Part shown: positions 16,307 to 25,045 of the stretch, piece by piece | Position numbering within the stretch: position 1 is the first letter of the stretch | Layout: each line of letters starts with the position of its first letter | NCBI RefSeq assembly: GCF_000619945.1 | Contig: NZ_JHVC01000003.1 | Location: forward strand, 186,001 to 250,000 | Direction of reading: 5' to 3' | Length of the DNA: 64,000 nucleotides | Origin: Clostridium lundense DSM 17049 | GTDB lineage: Bacteria; Bacillota; Clostridia; Clostridiales; Clostridiaceae | Notes under the pieces: model-generated | Seen by the model: only the letters and a program-made list of their open reading frames with translations | Told to the model about the DNA's origin: nothing | Databases searched by the model: none | Made by a program: the position numbers and the translations under genes

Positions 16307-16358
16307 AAGGCATATATTGCAGCAAAGTTTTTAAACTCTTTACTGCAATATATGCCTT
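16307..16358 (+). terminator. Strong terminator after the dCache chemoreceptor
   Basis: A perfect 16-bp stem (16307-16322 with 16343-16358, aaggcatatattgcag) with a 20-base loop, A-rich on the left and T-rich downstream. It probably works for both convergent genes. Confidence 0.85.
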
Positions 16359-16393
16359 CTTAACTATTTTTTAATTAGTATTTATTGACTTAA

Positions 16394-17479
16394 CTATAAT
16401 TTTTCTACTCTCCAAACCTTCATCTTACCGTATCTTTCTCCACATTCCCCTATATAATTAAATATCCTATTATTATATATAAATTCATTTACTCCATTGT
16501 TATCCCAAAAATAGCTCCATTCTACATTTACATTTTCTTCTTTAAATTCCTTTGGCTTCACTCCATCAGTTATTATTAGCCCACCTTCTACTAATTTTTC
16601 TAATACAGAGTTAAAAGCTATGGGAGAAAACCAATTAAAACTTGAACTAGCTAAGCTTTTACTATCTGCTCTATAGTAAAATATAGATATTCTATCTATA
16701 TTCATCAAACTTAAGGATCCTTCAAATTTATGGCAAACTATTTCAATCTTCTTATTATTTTGGAACTTAGTTTTCCAAACCTCTTTTAAATTAAAATCTT
16801 CTATATTTATAAACTTAAAATTTGTCATAAGGCTTTCTTCCAAAGCCTTTACAGCATCATAATTATTATTGTTAGAAAGAGATATTGCAAAAGGAATAAC
16901 ATTACTAGAAAAACTTCCATATTCCCCATAATAAGGTCTATTTCTTTCTTCCTCTCCCTTGCAAACACCGCATTCCAATAGTGGCAATGATATTTTTCCT
17001 CCATCCGCAAAATGAAACTCCTTAATAGTATTAATAAAAAGAGCCAATGGCTCATAAGTATCTATACCACAACAAGGATAAAATAAACTGCCTTCTTCTA
17101 TATTTATATTAAATAGCTGATTAAATCTTATTGTTATTTCCTGACAGGATTCTATATTATACTCATCATCATTATATATTCCATAACAACACTTTATATA
17201 TTGACTTCTATTTACGTTAAACTGTAATCCTAATTCCTTAAGCTTGTCCAATATATATCTATCTAAAGAATATAACCCTGACTTTTGAAGACTTTCTACT
17301 TCTTCTCTATGAATTTCCACATTATATCCTAACATTGTGAATTTAAAATGCTCTCCTTCAATATCACTATTAACTTTAGCTCCAAATTCTTTTCCTAATG
17401 TTACTGATACATGTTTAAAGAATTTATCTACGGAATACTGTTTCGAAATTATAGATCTGACCCATACAGAAGTATTCAT
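16394..17479 (-). CDS. Uncharacterised protein, possibly methyltransferase-like
   Basis: A 361-residue cytoplasmic protein I do not recognise as a named family. The middle 'SLFYPCCGIDTYEPLALFI' (about residue 130) is laid out like the glycine-rich motif I of SAM-dependent methyltransferases, and 'VLEKLVEGGLIITDG' (about 305) like their late-sheet motif, so a Rossmann-type methyltransferase or a degenerate relative is possible. It is rich in cysteine (CC pairs at about 109-110 and 135-136, and 'CGVCKGEEE' near 170). The start at 17479 is set by GAGG six bases upstream; an ATG at 17485 abuts that site. It is monocistronic. Function unknown. Confidence 0.6.
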   Translation of the reverse strand: MNTSVWVRSIISKQYSVDKFFKHVSVTLGKEFGAKVNSDIEGEHFKFTMLGYNVEIHREEVESLQKSGLYSLDRYILDKLKELGLQFNVNRSQYIKCCYGIYNDDEYNIESCQEITIRFNQLFNINIEEGSLFYPCCGIDTYEPLALFINTIKEFHFADGGKISLPLLECGVCKGEEERNRPYYGEYGSFSSNVIPFAISLSNNNNYDAVKALEESLMTNFKFINIEDFNLKEVWKTKFQNNKKIEIVCHKFEGSLSLMNIDRISIFYYRADSKSLASSSFNWFSPIAFNSVLEKLVEGGLIITDGVKPKEFKEENVNVEWSYFWDNNGVNEFIYNNRIFNYIGECGERYGKMKVWRVEKL

Positions 17480-17631
17480 TTCCATCCTCTTTCCTACTAA
17501 AAGTTTATACTTTATTATAAAGGATAAAAATAGAAAGTCAATAGAAATACTTTGTTTGAAAAAAACAATATTATATATTAAAATAGATAATACTATAATT
17601 TAAATATATTTTTTAAAGGGAGGACGATTAA

Positions 17632-17958
17632 ATGTCAGCAGTAAGTATGAGCCCACTAGCTTATGAAGAATTTAGCAAATTCTTAAAAGGAAATAATGTT
17701 ACTACTAACGTAATTAGAATTAATTTAGCAGGTATGGGATGCGGAGGTCCAGCTTTTAACTTTACTCTAGATGCACAAAGACCTAATGACGAAATTACTA
17801 AAATAAACGACTTAACTTTTTTAGTAGATAATGATTTAATAGCACAGTTTGGAGGTTTCATTTTAACCTGTGATGAAGAAAATGGTATGGGTGGTTTTTC
17901 ACTTCAAACATTGATACAAACTGATAATGATTGCTCCACTTGTTCTGGTTGCCATTAA
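17632..17958 (+). CDS. HesB/IscA-like iron-sulfur protein with C-terminal Cys cluster
   Basis: A 108-residue protein of the HesB-like family. Conserved features are 'INLAGMGCGGPAFNFTLD' around residues 25-42, 'FLVDNDLIAQFGG' and 'GFSL', and a cysteine-rich tail CSTCSGC ending in His. A-type scaffold proteins hold or transfer Fe-S clusters. This subgroup, common in anaerobes, has the extra Cys-x2-Cys-x2-Cys tail and in some species is a selenoprotein (from memory); here all positions are Cys codons. Its exact role is not established. The ATG has a GGGAGG site. A small hairpin with a T tract follows at 17964-17982. Confidence 0.75.
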   Translation: MSAVSMSPLAYEEFSKFLKGNNVTTNVIRINLAGMGCGGPAFNFTLDAQRPNDEITKINDLTFLVDNDLIAQFGGFILTCDEENGMGGFSLQTLIQTDNDCSTCSGCH

Positions 17959-18052
17959 TAAAGAAGTGTAGTTCACTTTTTTAAAATACATATATCAGAA
18001 CATAGAGTACATATAAATCTTAAATGGAATTTTTAAATTATAAAAATAAGAT

Positions 18053-18174
18053 GGATAATTTTTCCCCATCAATTATAAATTTTCAATAATAATTTTCTTA
18101 ATGGCAATAAACAACATCTATTTTGAAATCTATTTATTAAAAATTTTTCATAATAAAACGGAGAAAAATTATCC
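18053..18174. repeat. Imperfect palindromic intergenic repeat
   Basis: The outer arms ggataatttttcccc (18053-18067) and ggagaaaaattatcc (18160-18174) are near-perfect inverted repeats, and similarity continues inward (…aatt..aaaatttt). The right arm and its inner flank match 6664-6704 in reverse complement, including gaaaaatttttaa. No coding capacity. It looks like a foldback element or a repeat remnant. Confidence 0.4.
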
Positions 18175-18247
18175 TTTATTATTTATTATTGACTTTTCAC
18201 TACTATAAAATCTATACTGCACAATCCATATTCTATGCTTTAAAAAA

Positions 18248-19045
18248 TTAATCATTACTTAAGATAAACTTCTTTAAAGCATATGCTGCTCCCTCTTCTT
18301 CATTGGTCTTTGTTATAAAGCTAGCTCTTTTCTTCAAATTTTCTGACGCATTTCCCATGGCTATTCCTAGACCTGCATAGTCTATCATAGGAATATCATT
18401 ATCCCAATCTCCTATTGCTAATATTTCTTCTCTATCTATATTATAATATTTAGCAACTCTCTCTAGCATGAGTCCCTTATTAACTTTCTTACTAAAAATC
18501 TCTAAAAACATAGGTAAAGTAAATTCTATATTTATGTTTTCTAAAAGACTTTCTTCCAAAACTTCCTTTATTTTTAATAACTTTTGGTGTTCATCCACAA
18601 CAATTATCTTATCTAAATCCATGTTATTTTTATAAAAATCAGATAATTTTCCCACCTCTATACAACTTCCTGTGTAATATTCATATCCTAAATAATTATT
18701 GGATTCTGACACATATGTATTTCCATTAATAAATAATATATTAAATTTATGTTCTTTTTCACAAAGTCTTATTATTTCTTTTCCTATAGATGGCTCTAGT
18801 GCCTCACTAAATACAACTTCTCCTTTGTTATTATAAACCTTGCATCCATTCATACCTATTATTAAATCTTGGATATTTAGTTCTCTCAAAAAAGGCTTTA
18901 GTGCTCTAAAATCTCTTCCTGAAACTAAGACTGTTTTAATGCCCTTCTCTTGAACCTTTTTTATAGTATCTATTACTCCATCCCTTAATAAATGTTCTTT
19001 ATCCAATAACGTACCATCTATATCTAAAGCTACTAATTTAAACAA
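18248..19045 (-). CDS. Cof-type HAD-IIB sugar-phosphatase-like hydrolase
   Basis: A 265-residue HAD-superfamily phosphatase of the Cof subfamily. The four HAD motifs are present: 'ALDIDGTLLD' (nucleophile D8), 'VLVSGRD' (about residue 40), a conserved Lys in 'KKVNKGLMLERVAKYY' (about 190-205) and 'AIGDWDNDIPMI' (about 215). The C2B cap sits in the middle. Members dephosphorylate sugar phosphates or cofactors such as PLP; the substrate is not predictable. The start is TTG at 19045 with GGGAGGG seven bases before. It is monocistronic by spacing. Confidence 0.9.
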   Translation of the reverse strand: MFKLVALDIDGTLLDKEHLLRDGVIDTIKKVQEKGIKTVLVSGRDFRALKPFLRELNIQDLIIGMNGCKVYNNKGEVVFSEALEPSIGKEIIRLCEKEHKFNILFINGNTYVSESNNYLGYEYYTGSCIEVGKLSDFYKNNMDLDKIIVVDEHQKLLKIKEVLEESLLENINIEFTLPMFLEIFSKKVNKGLMLERVAKYYNIDREEILAIGDWDNDIPMIDYAGLGIAMGNASENLKKRASFITKTNEEEGAAYALKKFILSND

Positions 19046-19169
19046 AGCTATCCCTCCCCTTTATTACTATTATGATTCCCTATAATATTAAATTCTAAAT
19101 AATTTAAAAAAATCCTTTTAATCGAACTCCATATGAAGATAAAAACCAATTAAGCTTATATTCATTCAT

Positions 19170-20483
19170 TTAATCATCATCTCTTAATATATTTATATTT
19201 TTCCCATCCATTACTTTATTCATATTTCTAACAGCACACATTTTCCCACACATTGTACAAGTATGTTCATCTTCTGGCTTAGAACTTTCCCTATACTTTC
19301 TAGCCTTTTCTGGATCCATAGCAAGCTTAAACATCTTTTCCCAGTTAAGTTCTCTTCTTGCTTTACTCATTTCATTGTCCCAAGTTCTTGCTCCTTTAAT
19401 TCCTTTAGCAATATCCGCAGCATGAGCAGCTATTTTAGTAGCTACTATCCCTTCTTTCATATCTTCTAAATCTGGAAGTCTTAAATGTTCTGCTGGTGTT
19501 ACATAGCATAAAAAGTCTGCTCCATAGGTAGCTGCAATTGCCCCGCCTATAGCACTAGTTATATGGTCATATCCAGGAGCTACATCAGTCACAATAGGTC
19601 CTAATACATAAAATGGTGCATCATGACAAAGCTTCTTTTCAAAAATCATATTTGCTTCTATCTCATTTAAAGCCATATGTCCAGGTCCTTCTATCATAAC
19701 TTGTACATTTCTTTCCCAAGCTCTTTTAGTAAGTTCCCCTAATGTCATAAGCTCTTTTATTTGACTTGGATCTGTTGAATCTGCAATACATCCAGGTCTA
19801 CATGCATCCCCTAAACTTATTGTTACATCATATTTTTCGCATATATCTAGTATGTCATCAAAGTATTCATAGAAAGGATTTTCTCTTCCATTTAACTGCA
19901 TCCATGCATAAAGTAAACTTCCTCCTCTTGAAACAAAATTCATAAGTCTAGGATTTCTTTTAAATACCTCTGCAGTTTCCCTATTTATTCCTGAGTGAAT
20001 AGTCATAAAATCCACCCCATCTTTTGCATGAGTTTCTATAACAGCTAATAATTCTTTTGCAGTTATATCCTTTAATTCTTTATCATAAAATCCTACAGCA
20101 TCATACATAGGAACTGTTCCTATCATGGCAGGAGACATATCTACAAGTTTTCTTCTAAATTCTTGAGTTTTTCCAAAACAACTTAAATCCATTATAGCTT
20201 CTGTACTCATTTCTAAAGCTCTCTTCACTTTTTCAAGTTCCATATCTATATTACAGCAATCTTTTGAAATACCTAAATTAACATTAATTTTAGTTCTTAG
20301 TCCTTTTCCCACACCTTCAGCACTTAAACTATTATGATTTTTATTTGCTGGTATAACTACTTTTCCCTGTGCAACCAAACCCATTAATTCTTTTATATCC
20401 ATATTTTCTTTTTTAGCTACTGCTTCCATCTCTTTTGTTACAATACCTTTTCTAGCAGCATTCATTTGTGTTGTGTAATTCAT
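19170..20483 (-). CDS. thiC: Phosphomethylpyrimidine synthase ThiC
   Basis: A radical-SAM-type enzyme that converts aminoimidazole ribotide to HMP-phosphate, the pyrimidine branch of thiamine synthesis. It is about 437 residues, the short bacterial/archaeal form. It has 'SDTDPSQIKEL'-type and 'IEGPGHMALNEIEANMIFE'-type conserved stretches, 'GPIVTDVAPGYDHITSAIG', and the C-terminal cluster motif C-T-M-C-G-K-M-C that holds the [4Fe-4S]. The start is the ATG at 20483, nine bases after GGAG; the ATG at 20492 overlaps that site. It is controlled by the TPP riboswitch just upstream. No other thi genes are adjacent. Confidence 0.97.
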   Translation of the reverse strand: MNYTTQMNAARKGIVTKEMEAVAKKENMDIKELMGLVAQGKVVIPANKNHNSLSAEGVGKGLRTKINVNLGISKDCCNIDMELEKVKRALEMSTEAIMDLSCFGKTQEFRRKLVDMSPAMIGTVPMYDAVGFYDKELKDITAKELLAVIETHAKDGVDFMTIHSGINRETAEVFKRNPRLMNFVSRGGSLLYAWMQLNGRENPFYEYFDDILDICEKYDVTISLGDACRPGCIADSTDPSQIKELMTLGELTKRAWERNVQVMIEGPGHMALNEIEANMIFEKKLCHDAPFYVLGPIVTDVAPGYDHITSAIGGAIAATYGADFLCYVTPAEHLRLPDLEDMKEGIVATKIAAHAADIAKGIKGARTWDNEMSKARRELNWEKMFKLAMDPEKARKYRESSKPEDEHTCTMCGKMCAVRNMNKVMDGKNINILRDDD

Positions 20484-20548
20484 TAAAAACATCTCCTCTT
20501 AATTTAATTAAATACTCTTGGATAAGATGCCCTACGTTTATAAGGAAC

Positions 20549-20574
20549 AAAAAAGGAAGCAAAACTTTGCCTCC
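20549..20574 (-). terminator. Intrinsic terminator, expression platform of the thiC riboswitch
   Basis: On the minus strand ggaggcaaa pairs with tttgcttcc, followed by a run of six T (plus-strand a at 20549-20554). It lies between the TPP aptamer and thiC, so ligand-induced termination is the likely mechanism. Confidence 0.75.
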
Positions 20575-20644
20575 CTCATAAAATGCTTTACATAACAAAA
20601 GCACAACTTTATATAAATAAAATCATGCTTATATTATACAAAGC

Positions 20645-20731
20645 TCTTCCCTACGCTGGTATTACCCAAGTCAGGTTATGAGGGTCTGAGATCTCATCTC
20701 ACTCTCAGCCTATTTATAGGCTCCCCTAGAT
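20645..20731 (-). ncRNA. TPP riboswitch (THI element) upstream of thiC
   Basis: The minus strand reads the classic conserved blocks in order: ggctgagagt near the 5' end (20698-20712), accctcataacctgac in the middle (the AACCTGA core), and gggtaataccagcg with tagggaag at the 3' end (20645-20672). These are the TPP-binding core bases of the THI box. It represses thiC when thiamine pyrophosphate is high. The aptamer starts only about 30 bases after the stop of the membrane protein gene at 20762. Confidence 0.95.
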
Positions 20732-20761
20732 ATATTTAGTTGTATTTCTACCACAAATTTA

Positions 20762-21049
20762 TCATATATGTTTTTCCCTGTCAATAATAAATAATTCCTC
20801 ACTATTTTCTTCAACGTTCTTTTTTTTCTTATTCCATGGCATAAAGGAATTTAAATAATCATCCGCCGTTTTATTGTATTTTATCATTACTATACCACTC
20901 ATAAACTGAGCTATAACTAGCATAAAGAAAAATGCTGCATATTTATCCCATTGAAAATTAGGGCTAGCATATACAACAAATATTGCAAATACTACTGAAA
21001 AAATACATAATAAAATTCCTCTAAGCTTAAAGTTTATCTTTTTTTCCAC
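20762..21049 (-). CDS. Small two-helix membrane protein of unknown function
   Basis: A 95-residue protein with two hydrophobic segments (about residues 8-29 and 37-56) and a polar C-terminal tail rich in Lys, Asn and Glu ('NKKKKNVEENSEELF'). The start is GTG at 21049, with GGAGGG seven bases upstream. I do not recognise the family. It sits between the Fur-box chemoreceptor and the TPP riboswitch; read-through from it into thiC would pass the riboswitch. A perfect 12-bp hairpin (21072-21083 with 21087-21098) precedes its ribosome site. Confidence 0.6.
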   Translation of the reverse strand: MEKKINFKLRGILLCIFSVVFAIFVVYASPNFQWDKYAAFFFMLVIAQFMSGIVMIKYNKTADDYLNSFMPWNKKKKNVEENSEELFIIDREKHI

Positions 21050-21071
21050 AAGAAAACCCTCCTTAAATTAT

Positions 21072-21098
21072 GAATTATGGTTAGTTTAACCATAATTC
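21072..21098 (-). terminator. Hairpin between the chemoreceptor and the small membrane protein
   Basis: A perfect 12-bp stem gaattatggtta/taaccataattc with a 3-base loop. No strong T run follows on the minus strand, so it may be a weak terminator or a 5' UTR hairpin. Confidence 0.5.
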
Positions 21099-21134
21099 CA
21101 TAATTTATTTAGGTTTGTGAAACATTTTTCTTTT

Positions 21135-22829
21135 CTAAACCATAAACTTATTTACATTCTCCATCATATCTTCAGTCATACTTTTCAGACTATGTGACGT
21201 AGCAGTTATATTTTCACTATGAACATTTATATGTTCCACAGAGCTTGCAATTTCTTCTAAAGAAGCAGATATCTGTTGTGCTACTGTAGAAGCTTCATTA
21301 ATTTTTTCAAATATATCATTACTTTTTTCATCTACATTAGATGCATAATCAGTTAACTTTTCTATATTTGGTGTGACTTTTCCTACCATAAGTGTTATTT
21401 CATTAAAAGAATTTATAGCATTACCTATAATATTTCTTTGACTATTCAATTCTTCATTCATGAAACCAGTATTCTTTATAATGTCATCACTATCACTTGA
21501 TATATTATTTATTAACAAATTTATACTTGCCACAGAGCTTTTACTTTGTTCTGCAAGCTTTCTAATTTCATCTGCAACTACAGAAAATCCTTTCCCATTC
21601 TCTCCTGCTCTAGCAGCCTCTATTGCCGCATTTAAAGCTAGCATATTAGTTTTTTCAGATATATTATTTATTAAGCTGTTTATTTCATATATTTGTTTAA
21701 TTTTTTCTCCAAGTCCTAATACTTTATTAGAAAATGTTTTAAAAATTGTTTCTATATTTGTTACTGAATCTGTTAACAAGTTCATTTCTTTACTACTACC
21801 ATCGGCCATATCACTTATAATATCTGCATTTATATTCATTTCAATTATACCTTCATTCATCTCCCTTAATTCACTACTAAACTTATTTACTTTTTCATTG
21901 ATAGAAACTAGATCATTAGATTGTTCTTCTGTACCTTGAGTAATTTCCTCTAGAGCAGCTGAAGAACTCTGTAATGCTGACATTATTTCATTAGATATTT
22001 GATATAAATTTTCTCCTTCTTTATCTACAGATACTGAATTGTTTTTAACTTTATTAATCATATGTGCAATCTTATTTATTGTATTACTAAGTTCTCTACC
22101 AATGATTCCAAATTCATTTTCTCCGTATTCATTTAATGTAACTGTAAAATCTCCCTGTGCTATTTTTTTTATATCTTTTATAATTTTTTCAGAAGATTTT
22201 TTTATAACTTTACTTATACTTATGTATACAAAATTAAATATGAATATGCCAATTATTAATATGAATATGAATATCTTAATGAAAAATTTATATACATCAT
22301 TATTAGCTTCACTTAATTTTAATGCTTCATCATTATTAAATTTTATTAAATAATTCAACTGTGACTCTACTTTGTCTCCGTAATAATCTAATTTATCTAA
22401 ATCTGATTGTGAAAATTTATATCCTTTATCCAACTTGTTCTGCAATGCATTCCAATAAGATATATGCTCTGTATAATCCTTTTGTAAAGCTTGTAAAACA
22501 TCATTTTCATCTTCATGTACATTTTGGGAAATATATTTATTTAACTTCTCCTTAATCTTGTTGTCATATTCTTTTATATTATTATCATACTCTTTTTTAT
22601 ATACTCCATTAGCCCTATTTATTTGTATTCTTATGTTCAGATAGTCACTTCTTACTTCATTTAAATAAATAAGTGGCTCCATATTTTCCTTATACATAAC
22701 TAATGAATTATTATTAATATTCCTTATATAATTTACCCCTAATGTTCCTATAGTTATCATGAAAAATATTGCTACAATATTTAAAATAAGCATTGCTTTT
22801 GTAACCTTAAAATTATTAAATTTAAACAT
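21135..22829 (-). CDS. Methyl-accepting chemotaxis protein, possibly iron-regulated
   Basis: A 564-residue chemoreceptor. Membrane segments lie at about residues 12-32 and 181-205; the sensor between them is helical and Asn/Lys/Asp-rich (4HB_MCP type). HAMP follows, then the signalling domain with tip 'EKTNMLALNAAIEAARAGEN' at about 395-414. Ser/Ala/Glu-rich methylation helices flank it ('SSSAALEEITQGTEEQSND'). The ATG has AAGGAGG. A 16-of-19 match to the Fur box lies 30 bases before the start codon, which suggests expression under iron limitation. Confidence 0.95.
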   Translation of the reverse strand: MFKFNNFKVTKAMLILNIVAIFFMITIGTLGVNYIRNINNNSLVMYKENMEPLIYLNEVRSDYLNIRIQINRANGVYKKEYDNNIKEYDNKIKEKLNKYISQNVHEDENDVLQALQKDYTEHISYWNALQNKLDKGYKFSQSDLDKLDYYGDKVESQLNYLIKFNNDEALKLSEANNDVYKFFIKIFIFILIIGIFIFNFVYISISKVIKKSSEKIIKDIKKIAQGDFTVTLNEYGENEFGIIGRELSNTINKIAHMINKVKNNSVSVDKEGENLYQISNEIMSALQSSSAALEEITQGTEEQSNDLVSINEKVNKFSSELREMNEGIIEMNINADIISDMADGSSKEMNLLTDSVTNIETIFKTFSNKVLGLGEKIKQIYEINSLINNISEKTNMLALNAAIEAARAGENGKGFSVVADEIRKLAEQSKSSVASINLLINNISSDSDDIIKNTGFMNEELNSQRNIIGNAINSFNEITLMVGKVTPNIEKLTDYASNVDEKSNDIFEKINEASTVAQQISASLEEIASSVEHINVHSENITATSHSLKSMTEDMMENVNKFMV

Positions 22830-22858
22830 TACTAATCCTCCTTCGTTATACAGTTATT

Positions 22859-22877
22859 GATAATGATTATCATTCGC
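22859..22877 (-). promoter_or_regulatory. Fur-box-like operator upstream of a chemoreceptor
   Basis: gataatgattatcattcgc matches the classical Fur consensus (GATAATGATAATCATTATC) at 16 of 19 positions, with a near-perfect central dyad. It is 30 bases before the ATG at 22829, where bound Fur would block initiation. Confidence 0.6.
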
Positions 22878-22983
22878 AATACCTTATCATTATACCAACC
22901 TTTAATAACAAATTCAATAGTTTTCCATGAATAACTACATTTTTTCTATTTATCTTCTTAAACTTTCTTGTAACATTAACTAA

Positions 22984-23023
22984 AAAAATACCTTCATTAG
23001 AAACCTCTAATGAAGGTATTTTT
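22984..23023 (-). terminator. Terminator after the reverse rubrerythrin gene
   Basis: A perfect stem of 17 bp (aaaaataccttcattag, 22984-23000, with 23007-23023) closing a 6-base loop; the ttttt end serves the minus strand. Confidence 0.85.
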
Positions 23024-23053
23024 AGTTGGAACATATTTTATTTGGGATCTATT

Positions 23054-23596
23054 TTATTTGAAATATCTATTTAATAGACCTTTGAAAGCCATACCATGTC
23101 TTGCTTCATCTTTGCACATTTCATGTACTGTATCATGAATTGCATCTAAGTTAAGCTTTTTAGCTAAAGTTGCTAAATCTTTTTTACCTTGACATGCGCC
23201 ATGTTCTGCTTCTACTCTAGCTTCTAAGTTTTTCTTTGTGTCAGCACAGACTACTTCTCCTAGTAATTCTGCAAATTTTGCAGCATGTTCTGCTTCTTCA
23301 AAAGCTATTCTCTTATAAGCTTCTGCCACTTCTGGGAATCCTTCTCTATCTGCCTGTCTGCTCATTGCTAAATACATTCCTACTTCTGTACATTCTCCCA
23401 TAAAGTTTGCTCTTAATCCTTCTAATACTTCTGGATCTACATCCTTACCTATTCCAATTCTGTGTTCATCTGCCCAAGCCATATCCTCTGTCTTTTCTAT
23501 AAATTTATCTGCACCTGCTTTACATAATGGGCATTGTTCTGGTGCCTTTTCTCCTTCATAAACATATCCACATACTGTACATACAAATTTTTTCAT
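23054..23596 (-). CDS. Reverse rubrerythrin (NADH peroxidase component)
   Basis: A 180-residue protein with the domain order of reverse rubrerythrins: an N-terminal rubredoxin ('CTVCGYVYEG' and 'CPLCKAGAD', four Cys for iron, residues 5-26) followed by a diiron four-helix domain with 'GECTEVGMYLAMSRQADREG', 'AFEEAEHAAKFAELLGE', 'EAEHGACQGKK' and 'CKDEARHGMAFKGLLNRY'. These proteins reduce H2O2 and O2 in clostridia with electrons from NAD(P)H via a reductase. The start at 23596 is fixed by a GGAGG site; an upstream ATG at 23617 overlaps that site region. A PerR-box-like palindrome lies about 70 bases upstream. Confidence 0.93.
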   Translation of the reverse strand: MKKFVCTVCGYVYEGEKAPEQCPLCKAGADKFIEKTEDMAWADEHRIGIGKDVDPEVLEGLRANFMGECTEVGMYLAMSRQADREGFPEVAEAYKRIAFEEAEHAAKFAELLGEVVCADTKKNLEARVEAEHGACQGKKDLATLAKKLNLDAIHDTVHEMCKDEARHGMAFKGLLNRYFK

Positions 23597-23665
23597 TTTT
23601 AAATTCCTCCAATTCATATTTATTATTTATATAATTTTTGTTTCATCTAATCTACAGTTATTATT

Positions 23666-23680
23666 ATATAATAATTATTA
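23666..23680 (-). promoter_or_regulatory. PerR-box-like palindrome upstream of reverse rubrerythrin
   Basis: atataataattatta fits the PerR consensus TTATAATNATTATAA at 12 of 14 defined positions. The AT-rich setting makes chance matches common. The context (a peroxide-reducing enzyme, known PerR control in C. acetobutylicum) supports it. Confidence 0.4.
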
Positions 23681-23710
23681 TTAATTAGCAATACCTTTTT
23701 TGAAATTTTT

Positions 23711-24895
23711 TTAAATATTTTTTCCAGCATTACTAATTGCATTAGTTATCCTTACTAAAGCCTCTTTTAAGATGGAACGAGAACAAGCTAAATTTACCCT
23801 TTGAAACCCTTGTCCAGTTTTTCCAAAAATATATCCATCATTAAAAGCTACTTTAGCATTCTTTAATAAGAAATCTCTTAGCTCTTCATCTGTCATCCCC
23901 AATGCCGTAAAGTCCACCCATGCTAAATAAGTAGCTTCTGCCTTAATAACTTTAATTTTAGGTAAATGTTCCTTTAAATAATTGTTTAGAAAATTAAAAT
24001 TATCCTGTATATATTTAAGTACTTCACTATACCAGCTTTCCCCCTCATTATAAGCTGCTTCTAGCGCTACCATTCCAAATGTATTTAAATCTCCCATAGC
24101 ATTTATCTTTAAAGTATGTAGAAATTCTTCTCTCAAGCTTTTATTAGGTATAATTATATTGCAAACTTGAAGCCCTGCTATATTAAAAGTTTTAGTTGGA
24201 GCTGTACATATTATTGTATTATTAGCAAAACCTTCACCTGCATTTGGGAAAGCAACATGTTTATATCCCTGGAATACTAGGTCAGAATGAATTTCATCCG
24301 CTACTACTATAATGTTATTCTTTAAACAAATCTCTCCAAGCCTTTTTAATTCTTCTTTTGTCCATACCCTTCCCACTGGATTATGCGGACTACATAAAAA
24401 TAGTAATTTCACTTTGGAATCTATTTTCTTTTCTAAGTCGTCAAAATCCATATAATATCTGCCATCCACTAATTTTAATGGATTCTCAACTACAATACGC
24501 TGATTATCTTCAATTGCTCCTTTAAAACGATGATATACTGGAGGCTGTATAATTACCTTATCTCCTTTTTCTGTATAGCTTTGCACTATCCAATATAAAG
24601 CAGGCACTACTGCTGGTGCTGGGCAAATCCACTGTTTTTCCACTTTAAAATTATGGTGCTTATCCATCCAATTTATTACGGAATTATAATAGCTTTCTTT
24701 AGGAGCAGTATATCCAAACACTCCATGATCAGCTCTTTTTTTAATAGCTTCTATTACAATCTCAGGTACCTTAAAGTCCATATCCGCTATCCACATAGGT
24801 ATTATATTTTCTTCGCCAAACTTGCTTTTGTTAAAGTCCCATTTTACTGAATTTGTATTATGTCTATCCTCAACTTTATCAAAATCATACTCCAT
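23711..24895 (-). CDS. patB: MalY/PatB-family cystathionine beta-lyase / aminotransferase
   Basis: A PLP enzyme of fold type I, about 394 residues. MalY/PatB features include the N-terminal 'WDFNKSKFGEENIIPMWIADMDF'-type start (in part), 'PAVVPALYWIVQSYTEKGDKVI', 'LLFLCSPHNPVGRVW', 'VVADEIHSDLVF' and the PLP lysine in 'APTKTFNIAGLQ'. It cleaves cystathionine or cysteine S-conjugates to a thiol, pyruvate and ammonia. The start at 24895 gives seven bases from GGAGG; the adjacent ATG at 24898 is equally in frame. It is encoded alone, downstream of an unlinked terminator. Whether it serves methionine synthesis or cysteine breakdown is open. Confidence 0.88.
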   Translation of the reverse strand: MEYDFDKVEDRHNTNSVKWDFNKSKFGEENIIPMWIADMDFKVPEIVIEAIKKRADHGVFGYTAPKESYYNSVINWMDKHHNFKVEKQWICPAPAVVPALYWIVQSYTEKGDKVIIQPPVYHRFKGAIEDNQRIVVENPLKLVDGRYYMDFDDLEKKIDSKVKLLFLCSPHNPVGRVWTKEELKRLGEICLKNNIIVVADEIHSDLVFQGYKHVAFPNAGEGFANNTIICTAPTKTFNIAGLQVCNIIIPNKSLREEFLHTLKINAMGDLNTFGMVALEAAYNEGESWYSEVLKYIQDNFNFLNNYLKEHLPKIKVIKAEATYLAWVDFTALGMTDEELRDFLLKNAKVAFNDGYIFGKTGQGFQRVNLACSRSILKEALVRITNAISNAGKNI

Positions 24896-25045
24896 CATAA
24901 ATCCTCCTTTAAATGTAAAAACAATTAACTTTACCTAATTTTATCATAAAAAAATATACTTTACACTAAAAATCCACCTATTTCGTCTAGTTTTTTTATT
25001 AATTGATACATCTTATAATTATTGCTATAATCTTTCACTTAATTT

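Noticed and set aside
21460..21939. 159-residue plus-strand frame inside the Fur-box chemoreceptor
   Set aside because: It is an antisense shadow of the helical signalling domain, with no ribosome site; other receptors here show the same kind of shadow.
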